DNA from: Microbacterium aoyamense
GTDB taxonomy: Bacteria > Actinomycetota > Actinomycetes > Actinomycetales > Microbacteriaceae
Assembly: GCF_023155855.1 (NCBI RefSeq)
Contig: NZ_JAKNUT010000001.1
Span: forward strand, 930,001-994,000
Direction: 5' to 3'
DNA: 64,000 nucleotides
The position numbers were made by a program, and so were the translations under genes. Shown piece after piece: positions 57,140 through 64,000 of this stretch (position 1 is the stretch's first letter; each line of letters opens with the position of its first letter). Under the pieces are notes generated by a model. That model had not been told where the DNA came from. It saw only the letters and a program-made list of their open reading frames with translations, and made no database searches.

Positions 57140-57929
57140 GAGCTGGCCTCCTCGATCTCGGCCTCGGTGTGAATCTCCGTCGCGTCGCGTCGCGTCTGGC
57201 ACGTTCGTCGACGAGCCACGCGAAGGCCCCGTCGATGTGCGCCGTCGTCGCCGCGCGCGCCGCCTGGGCGTCGGCCCGGCCGATCGCGTCGATGACCCGC
57301 GTGCGTGCGACGGCGCTGCGGTCACGGTACTCCTGATCGGCCAGGCACATCCACAGCAGCGGCCCCGCTTCGCTCTGCAGGCGGATCTCCTCGCGCACGA
57401 GCCGGGGCGACTGGCTGATCGCGGCGACCTCGAGCTGGAAGCGGCTGACGGCTCGGCGCGCGCCCCCGCCGGTCGACAGATCGGATGCCGCGGCCAGCCG
57501 CACGAGGTTCTCGACGTCGTCCGCGCTCGCGCGCTCCGCCGCCACCTCGGCGGCCATGCCGGCGATCGCTTCGACGTGCAGAGCGAGGTCGCGCAGCTCG
57601 ATGCGGCTGAGATCGCCGAGACGTCGGTCGATGAGACGGGATGCGGCATCCCGATCGAACGTCACGAAGCTGCCGCCCACGCGGCCTCGGCGCGTCTCGA
57701 CCAGGCCCTTGTCGCGCATGCTCTCGAGCGCTTCGCGCGCTGTGACGAGCGCGACTCCGAAGCTGCGCGACAGGTCGCTCTCGGTCGGGAGCTTCTCGCC
57801 GTCGTGCAGCACTCCGCTCACGATCGCGTCGGTCAGGCGCTGCTCGACGAGCTCCGCACGGCCGGAGCCGTCCAGCGGCGCGAAGACCACGGCGCGTGCG
57901 GCATCGACGCGCCCCGTCGCGTGCGGCAT
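57108..57929 (-). CDS. FadR/GntR-family regulator
   Basis: 273 residues. N-terminal winged helix at about 20-90 (VSGVLHDGEKLPTESDLSRS then FGVALVTAREALESMRDKGL) is GntR; the all-helical effector domain of the FadR group follows to about 240 (IELRDLALHVEAIAGMAAEV, RFQLEVAAISQSPRLVREEI). The C-terminal 30 residues are Arg-rich. Divergent from the importer; the palindrome at 57985-58000 is the likely operator. ATG 57929 chosen; a GTG two codons upstream is possible. Confidence 0.9.
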   Translation of the reverse strand: MPHATGRVDAARAVVFAPLDGSGRAELVEQRLTDAIVSGVLHDGEKLPTESDLSRSFGVALVTAREALESMRDKGLVETRRGRVGGSFVTFDRDAASRLIDRRLGDLSRIELRDLALHVEAIAGMAAEVAAERASADDVENLVRLAAASDLSTGGGARRAVSRFQLEVAAISQSPRLVREEIRLQSEAGPLLWMCLADQEYRDRSAVARTRVIDAIGRADAQAARAATTAHIDGAFAWLVDERARRDATRRRFTPRPRSRRPAHDDDGDEIGR

Positions 57930-57980
57930 GGACACCCTCCCGATCAACCGTGACACGACCGTAACACCCGCGCCTCTCTT

Positions 57981-58009
57981 TTGACATATGGATCCATATG
58001 ATTTAGTTG
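57981..58009 (+). promoter_or_regulatory. Importer promoter with FadR/GntR operator
   Basis: TTGACA (57981-57986), 17 nt, TAGTTG (58004-58009) form the promoter. The perfect 16-bp palindrome CATATGGATCCATATG at 57985-58000 fills the spacer. Any regulator bound there blocks initiation of the importer operon; position between the divergent regulator and importer genes supports the FadR-type protein. Confidence 0.82.
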
Positions 58010-58047
58010 CACCGACATCGCAGGGGCACGCATTTGAAGGGCACAGT

Positions 58048-59082
58048 ATGACCGAACTGCCGCCGGCCATCCGGCTCACGGGACTCACGAAGGAGTTCGG
58101 CGCCGTCACGGCGGTCGACCACGTCGACCTCGAGATCGGCGCGGGCGAGTTCTTCTCGATGCTCGGCCCATCGGGATCGGGCAAGACGACGGTGCTGCGC
58201 CTCATCGCGGGATTCGAGCAGCCGACCGACGGCACGATCGAGCTCTTCGGGCAGGACGTGACGAAGAAGGCCCCGTTCGATCGCGACGTCAACACCGTCT
58301 TCCAGGACTACGCCTTGTTCCCGCACATGAGCGTGCTCGACAACGTCGCCTACGGACTGCGGGTGCGCGGCATGAAGCGCGCCGAACGCCGCGAACGGGC
58401 GCTCGCCGCGCTCGCCGGGGTGCGCCTCGAGCAGATGGCGGCTCGCAAGCCCTCTCAGCTCTCGGGCGGACAGCGCCAGCGCGTCGCGCTCGCCCGGGCG
58501 ACGGTCGTGCAGCCGAAGGTGCTCCTGCTCGACGAGCCGCTCGGCGCGCTCGATCTCAAGCTGCGCGAGCAGATGCAGGTCGAGCTCAAGCAGATCCAGC
58601 GCGACCTCGGCATCACGTTCATCTTCGTCACGCACGACCAGGAGGAGGCGCTGACGCTGTCCGACCGCATCGCGGTGTTCCACGACGGACGCATCGAGCA
58701 GCTCGGCACCCCTCGCGATCTGTACGAGAACCCGGCATCCACCTTCGTCGCCGACTTCGTGGGCACGTCCAACCTCTTCGGCGCGGAGCACTCGGCGGCG
58801 ATCATCGGTCGTGACGGACACCACTCGATCCGGCCCGAGAAGCTGACGCTCGCGAGCGCCGCGGCGACCGCCGCGGGAGAGCGCTCGGCCCCCGGCACGA
58901 TCGTCGAGTCGATCTACATCGGCAGCGGCATCCGTCGCGTCATCGACCTCGACGCCGGTCCCCGTGTCACCGTGCTCGAGCCGAACACGCGCTCGCGCGC
59001 CGTCGACGACGACCGCGGCGACCGCGTCCACGTCACGTGGCACGACGAGGACGTCGTCTCTCTGATCCCACCCGGCACCTGA
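58048..59082 (+). CDS. potA: Spermidine/putrescine-type ABC ATP-binding protein (PotA-like)
   Basis: 344 residues. Walker [11 protein letters not shown]-loop [12 protein letters not shown], signature [10 protein letters not shown], Walker [12 protein letters not shown] and switch His VTHDQEEAL in the first 230 residues, then a TOBE-like regulatory domain (about 265-340; [10 protein letters not shown]). Gene order ATPase, binding protein, two permeases fits the PotABCD/PotFGHI class. ATG 58048 follows GAAGGG at 7 nt. Polyamine ligand is a family inference. Confidence 0.9.
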   Translation: MTELPPAIRLTGLTKEFGAVTAVDHVDLEIGAGEFFSMLGPSGSGKTTVLRLIAGFEQPTDGTIELFGQDVTKKAPFDRDVNTVFQDYALFPHMSVLDNVAYGLRVRGMKRAERRERALAALAGVRLEQMAARKPSQLSGGQRQRVALARATVVQPKVLLLDEPLGALDLKLREQMQVELKQIQRDLGITFIFVTHDQEEALTLSDRIAVFHDGRIEQLGTPRDLYENPASTFVADFVGTSNLFGAEHSAAIIGRDGHHSIRPEKLTLASAAATAAGERSAPGTIVESIYIGSGIRRVIDLDAGPRVTVLEPNTRSRAVDDDRGDRVHVTWHDEDVVSLIPPGT

Positions 59083-59153
59083 CCGGGCCCCAGACCGCGG
59101 GCGCTCGCCCCGGACCACAGCAGGCAAGCAATGCACACCGAGAGGACACACTC

Positions 59154-60335
59154 ATGATGCACAAGACACGCGGAGGGCGCTCGATCGCGCTGACCGCGCT
59201 GACGATCGGCTCGATCGCCGTGCTGGCGGGCTGCGGCACCGCCGGCGGCGGCGATGCGGGCGGCGGCGACGAGGCCGAGGAGCTCGGCGACTTCGAGAGC
59301 AGCGTCTCGATCCTCGCGTGGCCCGGCTACGTCGAGGACGGCAGCAACGACCCCGCCATCGACTGGGTCTCGGGCTTCGAGGAGCTCACCGGGTGCACCG
59401 TCGAGGCCAAGACCTACGGCACGTCCGACGAAGCGGTCAACCTCATGAAGACCGGCGAGTACGACGTCGTCGCAGCGTCCGGGGATGCCACGCTCCGCCT
59501 CATCGCGGCCGGCGACGTGGCGCCCGTCAACACCGACCTCATCCCGAGTTACGCGGGGGTCTTCGACTTCCTCAAGGACAAGGAGTGGAACTCGGTCGAC
59601 GGACAGTCGTACGGCGTGCCGCACGGTTACGGCGCGAACCTGCTCCTGTACAACACGGAGGTCTTCACCGAGGCGCCCACGTCGTGGGACGTCGTGTTCG
59701 ACGGGGCGTCCGCCTACACCGGCAAGGTGACCGCGTACGACTCTCCGATCTACATCGCGGATGCCGCGGTGTACCTCATGACGCACCAGCCCGATCTCGG
59801 CATCCAGAACCCGTACGCCCTCGACGAGACGCAGTTCCAGGCGGCCGTCGATCTGCTCAAGGAGCAGCGCGCGCACATCGGCGAGTACTGGTCGGACTAC
59901 CTGAAAGAGGTCCAGGCCTTCGAAACGGGTGACTCGGTCGTCGGCACGACGTGGCAGGTCATCCAGAACGTGCTCGCCGGCGAGGAGGCCCCGACCGAGG
60001 TCGTGCTGCCTGAAGAGGGCGCGACCGGGTGGTCGGACACGTGGATGATCGCGTCGGATGCCGCAAGCCCCAACTGCGCGTATGCGTGGCTGGACTGGAT
60101 CGCGAGCCCCGAGACGAACGCCGCCGCAACCGCGTACTTCGGTGAGGCGCCCTCCAGCCAGGAGGCGTGCGACTACCGCGACGACTGCGAGGCGTACCAC
60201 GCCGGAGACGCCGACTATGCGGAGCAGATCTGGTACTGGACGACGCCCATCGCGGACTGCGTCGACGGACGCACCGACGTCGAGTGCGTCGACTACGCGA
60301 AGTGGACCGAAGCCTGGTCCGAGATCAAGGGCTGA
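59154..60335 (+). CDS. potD: PotD/PotF-like substrate-binding lipoprotein
   Basis: 393 residues. Lipoprotein signal with IAVLAGC (Cys about 25). The mature chain starts SVSILAWPGYVEDGS, and contains YDVVAASGDATLRLIAAGDV, YGVPHGYGANLLLYNTEVF and SDTWMIASDAASPNCAYAWL, as in polyamine-binding proteins. Several Cys near the end (QEACDYRDDCEAYHAGD and DCVDGRTDVECVDY) suggest disulfides. ATG 59154 or 59157; GAGAGGA precedes. A 12-bp hairpin follows the stop. Confidence 0.92.
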   Translation: MMHKTRGGRSIALTALTIGSIAVLAGCGTAGGGDAGGGDEAEELGDFESSVSILAWPGYVEDGSNDPAIDWVSGFEELTGCTVEAKTYGTSDEAVNLMKTGEYDVVAASGDATLRLIAAGDVAPVNTDLIPSYAGVFDFLKDKEWNSVDGQSYGVPHGYGANLLLYNTEVFTEAPTSWDVVFDGASAYTGKVTAYDSPIYIADAAVYLMTHQPDLGIQNPYALDETQFQAAVDLLKEQRAHIGEYWSDYLKEVQAFETGDSVVGTTWQVIQNVLAGEEAPTEVVLPEEGATGWSDTWMIASDAASPNCAYAWLDWIASPETNAAATAYFGEAPSSQEACDYRDDCEAYHAGDADYAEQIWYWTTPIADCVDGRTDVECVDYAKWTEAWSEIKG

Positions 60336-60346
60336 CGCCCTGAACC

Positions 60347-60373
60347 GGGTGGGGGCGGATGCCGCCCCCACCC
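60347..60373 (+). terminator. Hairpin between binding-protein and permease genes
   Basis: GGGTGGGGGCGG (60347-60358) pairs perfectly with CCGCCCCCACCC (60362-60373), loop ATG. Located 12 nt after the binding-protein stop within the operon. Attenuation or mRNA stabilisation is likely rather than complete termination, as the ribosome site CGGAGGA of the next gene follows at once. Confidence 0.8.
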
Positions 60374-60392
60374 CCTTCCTCGGAGGAACAGC

Positions 60393-61310
60393 ATGACCCT
60401 CACCGCCCCGCCATCGGAGCGAGCCGTCCCGGCACCGAAGGCCACGGCATCCCGTCGCCTCTCGTCGTTTCTGACGACGCACCCGCGCGCACGACTCTCG
60501 CTGCTGCTGACGGCGCCGCTGTTCTGGCTCGTCGTGGTGTACATCGTGGCGCTCGTGCTGCTGCTGGTCACGGCGTTCTGGAGCGTCGACAGCTTCACGG
60601 GTGAGATCCGCACGGACTGGACGCTCGACAACATCATCACGGTCGTCACCGGGGCGCTGTACCAGACGGTCACGCTGCGCACGTTGGGCGTCGCACTGCT
60701 CGTGACGATCATCGACGTCGCGCTGGCCCTGCCGATCGCGTTCTACATGGCGAAGGTCGCATCGCCGCGGATGCAGCGGATCCTCGTGATCGCGGTGCTC
60801 ATGCCGCTGTGGGCGAGCTATCTCGTCAAGGCGTACGCATGGCGCTCGGTGCTGTCGCAGGAGGGGATCCTCGAGTGGGTCCTGGCACCCTTCGGCATGC
60901 ACACGCCCGGCTACGGCCTGCCTGCGACGGTCATCACGCTGTCGTACCTGTGGCTGCCGTACGTGATCCTTCCGATCTACGCGGGACTCGAGCGGGTACC
61001 GGACTCGCTGCTCGAGGCATCCGCCGACCTCGGTGGAAAGACGTGGCGCACGATCGGGAGCGTCGTGCTGCCGCTCACTTTCCCGGCCATCATCGCGGGT
61101 ACGATCTTCAGCTTCTCGCTGTCGCTGGGCGACTACATCACGGTCAACATCGTCGGCGGCGCGAATCAGATGCTGGGCAACCTCGTCTACACGAACGTGG
61201 GTGCGGCGAACAATCTGCCGCTCGCAGCGGCGATCGCCCTCATCCCGATCGTCATCATCTTCGGCTACCTCGCCCTCGTGCGCCGCACGGGTGCCCTGAA
61301 CAACCTTTAA
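60393..61310 (+). CDS. potB: PotB-like ABC permease
   Basis: 305 residues. Six membrane segments after a cytoplasmic N-terminus of about 42 residues. The EAA loop is DSLLEASADLGGKTWRTIGS, and YAWRSVLSQEGILEW and SFSLSLGDYITVNIV are typical of PotB/PotH. CGGAGGA precedes the ATG. Pairs with PotC. Confidence 0.93.
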   Translation: MTLTAPPSERAVPAPKATASRRLSSFLTTHPRARLSLLLTAPLFWLVVVYIVALVLLLVTAFWSVDSFTGEIRTDWTLDNIITVVTGALYQTVTLRTLGVALLVTIIDVALALPIAFYMAKVASPRMQRILVIAVLMPLWASYLVKAYAWRSVLSQEGILEWVLAPFGMHTPGYGLPATVITLSYLWLPYVILPIYAGLERVPDSLLEASADLGGKTWRTIGSVVLPLTFPAIIAGTIFSFSLSLGDYITVNIVGGANQMLGNLVYTNVGAANNLPLAAAIALIPIVIIFGYLALVRRTGALNNL

Positions 61311-61319
61311 GGCGCCGCC

Positions 61320-62120
61320 ATGCGATTGGGAACCTCCGCACGGGTCGTGCTCGGGATCGTCACGGGCGTCATCCTGCTCGTCGTCTACGTGCCATTGTTC
61401 GTCGTGCTCGTGAACTCGTTCTCGACCTCGACGTCTCTCGCGTGGCCGCCACCGGGCTTCACGCTCGAATGGTGGGGCAAGGCGTTCCAGAGCGCGGGCG
61501 CGCTCGAGGCGGTGCTCACGAGCCTTCAGGTCGCGCTCATCTCGACGGTCATCGCTCTCGTGCTCGGCACGCTCATCTCGCTCGCGCTGCAGCGGTTCGA
61601 GTTCTTCGGTCGTGATGCGATCTCGCTGCTGATCATCCTGCCGATCGCTTTGCCCGGCATCATCACGGGCATCGCGCTCAACAACTTCTTCCGCACGATC
61701 ATGGGGGTTCCCCTCTCGATCTGGACGGTCGTGATCGCCCACGCGACGTTCTGCATCGTGACGGTGTTCAACAACGTGATCGCACGGCTCCGTCGGACGG
61801 GCACGAACCTCGAAGAGGCGTCGGCCGACCTCGGCGCCGGGGTCTGGACGACGTTCCGGCTCGTGACCTTCCCGCAGCTGCGGTCGGCGCTGCTCGCGGG
61901 CGGTCTGCTGGCTTTCGCCTTGAGCTTCGACGAGATCATCGTGACGACGTTCACAGCGGGATCGGGGGTGACGACGCTGCCGATCTTCATCCTCAACAAC
62001 ATGTTCCGCCCCAACCAGGCGCCGGTCGTGTCGGTCATCGCGGTCGTGCTCGTGATCGTCTCGATCGTGCCGATCTATCTCGCCCAGCGCCTGTCGGGCT
62101 CGGAGCAGACCCGCCGCTGA
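61320..62120 (+). CDS. potC: PotC-like ABC permease
   Basis: 266 residues with six membrane segments and the EAA loop TNLEEASADLGAGVWTTFRL. VVYVPLFVVLVNSFSTSTSL at the start and SFDEIIVTTFTAGSGVTTLP near the C-terminus are classic PotC/PotI features. It completes the importer. ATG 61320 lies 9 nt after the potB stop. A short hairpin follows. Confidence 0.93.
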   Translation: MRLGTSARVVLGIVTGVILLVVYVPLFVVLVNSFSTSTSLAWPPPGFTLEWWGKAFQSAGALEAVLTSLQVALISTVIALVLGTLISLALQRFEFFGRDAISLLIILPIALPGIITGIALNNFFRTIMGVPLSIWTVVIAHATFCIVTVFNNVIARLRRTGTNLEEASADLGAGVWTTFRLVTFPQLRSALLAGGLLAFALSFDEIIVTTFTAGSGVTTLPIFILNNMFRPNQAPVVSVIAVVLVIVSIVPIYLAQRLSGSEQTRR

Positions 62121-62121
62121 C

Positions 62122-62142
62122 CGAGCCGGCGACACCGGCTCG
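62122..62142 (+). terminator. Hairpin after potC
   Basis: CGAGCCGG (62122-62129) and CCGGCTCG (62135-62142), loop CGACA, one base after the potC stop. It is the first of two hairpins in the 233-nt gap before the convergent regulator gene. I see no gene in the gap. Confidence 0.6.
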
Positions 62143-62309
62143 CCGGTCCCGGTATGCGGGTGCCGCGGGTCTGGCGGTGCCCGCTAGTCGGGTTGTACCG
62201 ATGTCTGCGGCGGTTCGGTCGGACAATGTCACCAATGTCGGAGGATTCGGCGGCGGATGCTCCGACGGCAGTGGAGATCTCCGACGATGGATGCCCAGCC
62301 CACGCACGA

Positions 62310-62339
62310 AGGAGGGCACCGATCTCTCAGTGCCCTCCT
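62310..62339. terminator. Terminator between importer and regulator genes
   Basis: AGGAGGGCAC (62310-62319) with GTGCCCTCCT (62330-62339) forms a perfect 10-bp stem with a 10-nt loop, 15 nt beyond the stop of the convergent regulator gene. Likely serves that gene, and may be bidirectional. Confidence 0.75.
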
Positions 62340-62353
62340 CGTTGTGATGCGCG

Positions 62354-63109
62354 TTACGCGCCGGAGCCGTCGCGTCCGCGCGCGAAGCCGGCGTCGAAGC
62401 CGCGTTCGTAGGCGCGCTCCGTGCGGCGCTCGCCGCGACCGTCGTGGTCGTGGTGGCCGTGCGGCCGCCCGCGGCGGTGGCCCTTGTGGCCGTGCGGCGC
62501 GTGGTCGTGCAGGTGGGTCGGCGCATCGCCGTGGCATCCGCGGCCGCGTGCATCCGGGCCGAAGCCCGGCACGGCGTGACCGACACCGGGTCCGAACCCG
62601 TGGCCGGGGCCGAAGGCAAAGCCCCGTCCCCGTCCGCGACCGAAGCCGAACCGGGGACCGAACCCGCGGCGCGGGTCGGCGTCGAAGTCGACGTCGTCGC
62701 CACCGAGCTCCCGGGCGATGGCCTCGAGCGAGGCAGTCATCGTGGCGTAGTCCTCGGGCGACACGGCACCCGCGACCCGCTCGCGCAGGTCGTCGACGAG
62801 TGAGCCGAGGCGCTCCTTGGCGGCGCGGCCCTCATCGGTCAGCGCCCACGTTCCGTCTGCGGTCTCCTCGACCCAACCTCGGTCCGCGAGCCCGCGGAGG
62901 CGCTTGCCCTTGCGGGCGATGCGCTCGGCCAGACCCGGGATCTCGACGTCGCCGGAGAGGACGCTCAGCAGCATCCAGTCGCGACGCGTGACGCCCTCGC
63001 CCTCGAACGCGGTGAAGAACTCTCGCGTGATGAGGCCGTCGACGGCGCGGAGCCAATAGCCCAGCGGACGGTCGGATGCTGAACTCTGTTCATCATGTGT
63101 GGTGTTCAT
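62354..63109 (-). CDS. Winged-helix regulator with Gly/His-rich tail
   Basis: 251 residues. The first 140 contain a MarR/PadR-like winged helix (YWLRAVDGLITREFFTAFEG, GLAERIARKGKRLRGLADRG, WALTDEGRAAKERL). From about 150 the sequence is Gly/Phe/Arg-rich (FGFGRGRGRGFAFGPGHGFG) and then His-rich (THLHDHAPHGHKGHRRGRPH). Such a tail could bind metal ions, RNA or membranes; the role is unknown. Divergent from a MarR-family gene over a shared operator. GAAAGGA precedes the ATG at 63109. Confidence 0.82.
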   Translation of the reverse strand: MNTTHDEQSSASDRPLGYWLRAVDGLITREFFTAFEGEGVTRRDWMLLSVLSGDVEIPGLAERIARKGKRLRGLADRGWVEETADGTWALTDEGRAAKERLGSLVDDLRERVAGAVSPEDYATMTASLEAIARELGGDDVDFDADPRRGFGPRFGFGRGRGRGFAFGPGHGFGPGVGHAVPGFGPDARGRGCHGDAPTHLHDHAPHGHKGHRRGRPHGHHDHDGRGERRTERAYERGFDAGFARGRDGSGA

Positions 63110-63181
63110 TGTGAATCCTTTCGGGAGCGGCGCGGTGAGGCCGCTCGGGTGAAGCATGTAATAGTGCATGCATATGTAGTG

Positions 63182-63206
63182 TGACATGCACTCGCATTGC
63201 ATGTCA
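63182..63206. promoter_or_regulatory. Operator shared by two divergent winged-helix genes
   Basis: TGACATGCA (63182-63190) and TGCATGTCA (63198-63206) form a perfect 9-bp inverted repeat with a 7-nt spacer. Further CATG cores at 63155, 63167 and 63212 suggest additional sites. TAAATT at 63216-63221, 6 nt before the marR ATG, is its leaderless -10 element, so a bound regulator would block it. Confidence 0.82.
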
Positions 63207-63227
63207 AGTCACATGTAAATTGGTGGG

Positions 63228-63758
63228 ATGCCTGAGTCCAGCGATCCGACCGATGCGATCGCCGCAGCCCTCGCGCTGCTGCGCGGACGACGCGGCCCGC
63301 GGCCACCCTGGGGTCCGCCGGGCGAGCACCCGTTCGCGCGGGGGCGCCACCACGGCGGCGACGTGCACGGCATGCGCGGCCATCACGGCGGTCCCCCCTG
63401 GGCCGCGGGCGGCCGCGGGGGCGGACCCGCGCGCCTGCGCCTGCTCGAGGCGCTGGCCGCGGCATCCACTCCCCTCTCCGTCGGCGAGATCGCGGACGCG
63501 GTCGGCGTCGATCAGCCCCGTGCGTCCCGGCTCGTGCAGCAGAGCGTCGAGGTCGGGCTCGTGCAGCGCGAAGCCGACCCCGACGACGCCCGACGAACGC
63601 GCGTCGCGCTCACCGAGCAGGGCGCCATGATCGCGCGGCGCTTCCGGGGGGAGCGAAGGGATGCCGTCGCGACGGCGCTCGAAGGGTTCACCGACGCCGA
63701 GCGCGGCGAGCTCGCACGGCTGCTCACGAAGCTCGCGGAGGCCTGGCCTCAGGACTGA
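63228..63758 (+). CDS. MarR-family regulator with Gly/His/Pro-rich N-terminus
   Basis: 176 residues. Residues 20-68 are low-complexity (RGRRGPRPPWGPPGEHPFAR, HHGGDVHGMRGHHGGPPW), followed by a MarR winged helix (ARLRLLEALAAASTPLSVGE then IADAVGVDQPRASRLVQQSV and READPDDARRTRVALTEQG with the wing Asp-Arg). It is divergent from another regulator with a similar Gly/His-rich extension. Leaderless start at ATG 63228. The stop overlaps the end of the convergent MFS gene by 10 nt. Confidence 0.88.
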   Translation: MPESSDPTDAIAAALALLRGRRGPRPPWGPPGEHPFARGRHHGGDVHGMRGHHGGPPWAAGGRGGGPARLRLLEALAAASTPLSVGEIADAVGVDQPRASRLVQQSVEVGLVQREADPDDARRTRVALTEQGAMIARRFRGERRDAVATALEGFTDAERGELARLLTKLAEAWPQD

Positions 63759-64000
63759 ATCGAGTTGCGCGGCGGAGCCTTCACGAAGAGGAGCATGACG
63801 AATCCCACCGCGAGCACGGCCGCGATACCGAGGATCCCGTACAGCGTCTGATTGGCCGCCAGGCCGATGAACAGGCCCCACAGAAGTGCGGCCATCCAGC
63901 TCGCCGCGCGCCCCGTCGTCGCATAGAGACCGAACACCTCGCCCTCCTGCCCCAGCGGAGTCACCCGTGCGAGGAACGAGCGGGACGCTGCCTGAGCGGG
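63749..64000 (-). CDS. MFS transporter, UMF1-like (C-terminal part, runs off the window)
   Basis: The frame is open to the window edge; 83 residues are seen. The segment ASRSFLARVTPLGQEGEVFG followed by LYATTGRAASW is a signature of UMF1/Atg22-like major facilitator transporters, followed by two membrane segments (AALLWGLFIGLAANQ and GILGIAAVLAVGFVMLLFV) and the end KAPPRNSIQS. The N-terminal part lies beyond the window. Its substrate is unknown; some relatives move amino acids. Confidence 0.82.
   Translation of the reverse strand, partial: PAQAASRSFLARVTPLGQEGEVFGLYATTGRAASWMAALLWGLFIGLAANQTLYGILGIAAVLAVGFVMLLFVKAPPRNSIQS

Overview
The window is high-GC actinobacterial DNA, with codon third positions almost always G or C. 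Frequent GTG starts, very many leaderless promoters (TAnnnT placed 6-7 nt before the start codon), DtxR/IdeR- and Zur-type boxes, and a shared word GGATGC/GCATCC point to the family Microbacteriaceae, most likely Microbacterium. The genus is inferred from gene content and style; no 16S rRNA or other marker is present.

Layout. 1-1130: end of an unidentified gene, a holin-like membrane protein, and a Fic/Doc-type toxin with a ribbon-helix-helix antitoxin and a 12-bp inverted-repeat operator. 1168-5793: a HisC-like aminotransferase, then E1 alpha, E1 beta and E2 of a 2-oxo-acid dehydrogenase. 5853-6076: six copies of an 18-nt palindromic repeat. 6105-10968: a zinc island (Zur box, znuACB, zur, a permease and its DUF1980/TIGR03943 partner), overlapping a surface protein and a DNA glycosylase gene. 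13212-13927: cysteine-poor (zinc-independent) ribosomal proteins L28-L33-S14. 13989-25258: an alpha/beta hydrolase with its TetR regulator, HU, a CopD-CtaG fusion, a Pif1-like helicase, an iron-regulated heme oxygenase with a DUF2470 protein, a lipoprotein resembling a dead beta-lactamase, an EamA exporter, and a membrane-anchored HELAH metallopeptidase. 25294: tRNA-Gly(CCC).

25905-45958 is a continuous plus-strand catabolic cluster of about 20 genes, mostly with overlapping stops and starts, behind an IclR regulator. It encodes a DUF1185 protein, class III aminotransferase, aldehyde dehydrogenase, M20 carbamoylase-type hydrolase, a split ThDP decarboxylase, a CUT1 sugar-type importer without its own ATPase, two VOC proteins, a Gfo/Idh/MocA oxidoreductase, a sugar isomerase, a serine hydrolase, an NHL propeller fused in frame to a nucleoside hydrolase, an amidase and two PfkB kinases. 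The combination suggests uptake and dismantling of an N-glycosidic, amide- or ureido-bearing compound: the sugar half goes through nucleoside hydrolase and kinases, the nitrogenous half through amidase, carbamoylase, transaminase, decarboxylase and dehydrogenase. The substrate cannot be named from sequence.

46027-54562: a minus-strand Dpp/Opp-type ABC importer with a cytoplasmic GH3 glycosidase and a divergent TetR regulator, probably for oligosaccharides. 54572-56388: two small membrane proteins and dCTP deaminase. 56390-62120: a soluble Cache-domain protein and a FadR-type regulator, divergent from a PotADBC-like polyamine importer over a perfect 16-bp palindrome. 62354-63758: two divergent winged-helix regulators with Gly/His-rich extensions sharing an operator. 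63749-64000: C-terminal part of an MFS (UMF1-like) transporter running off the window.
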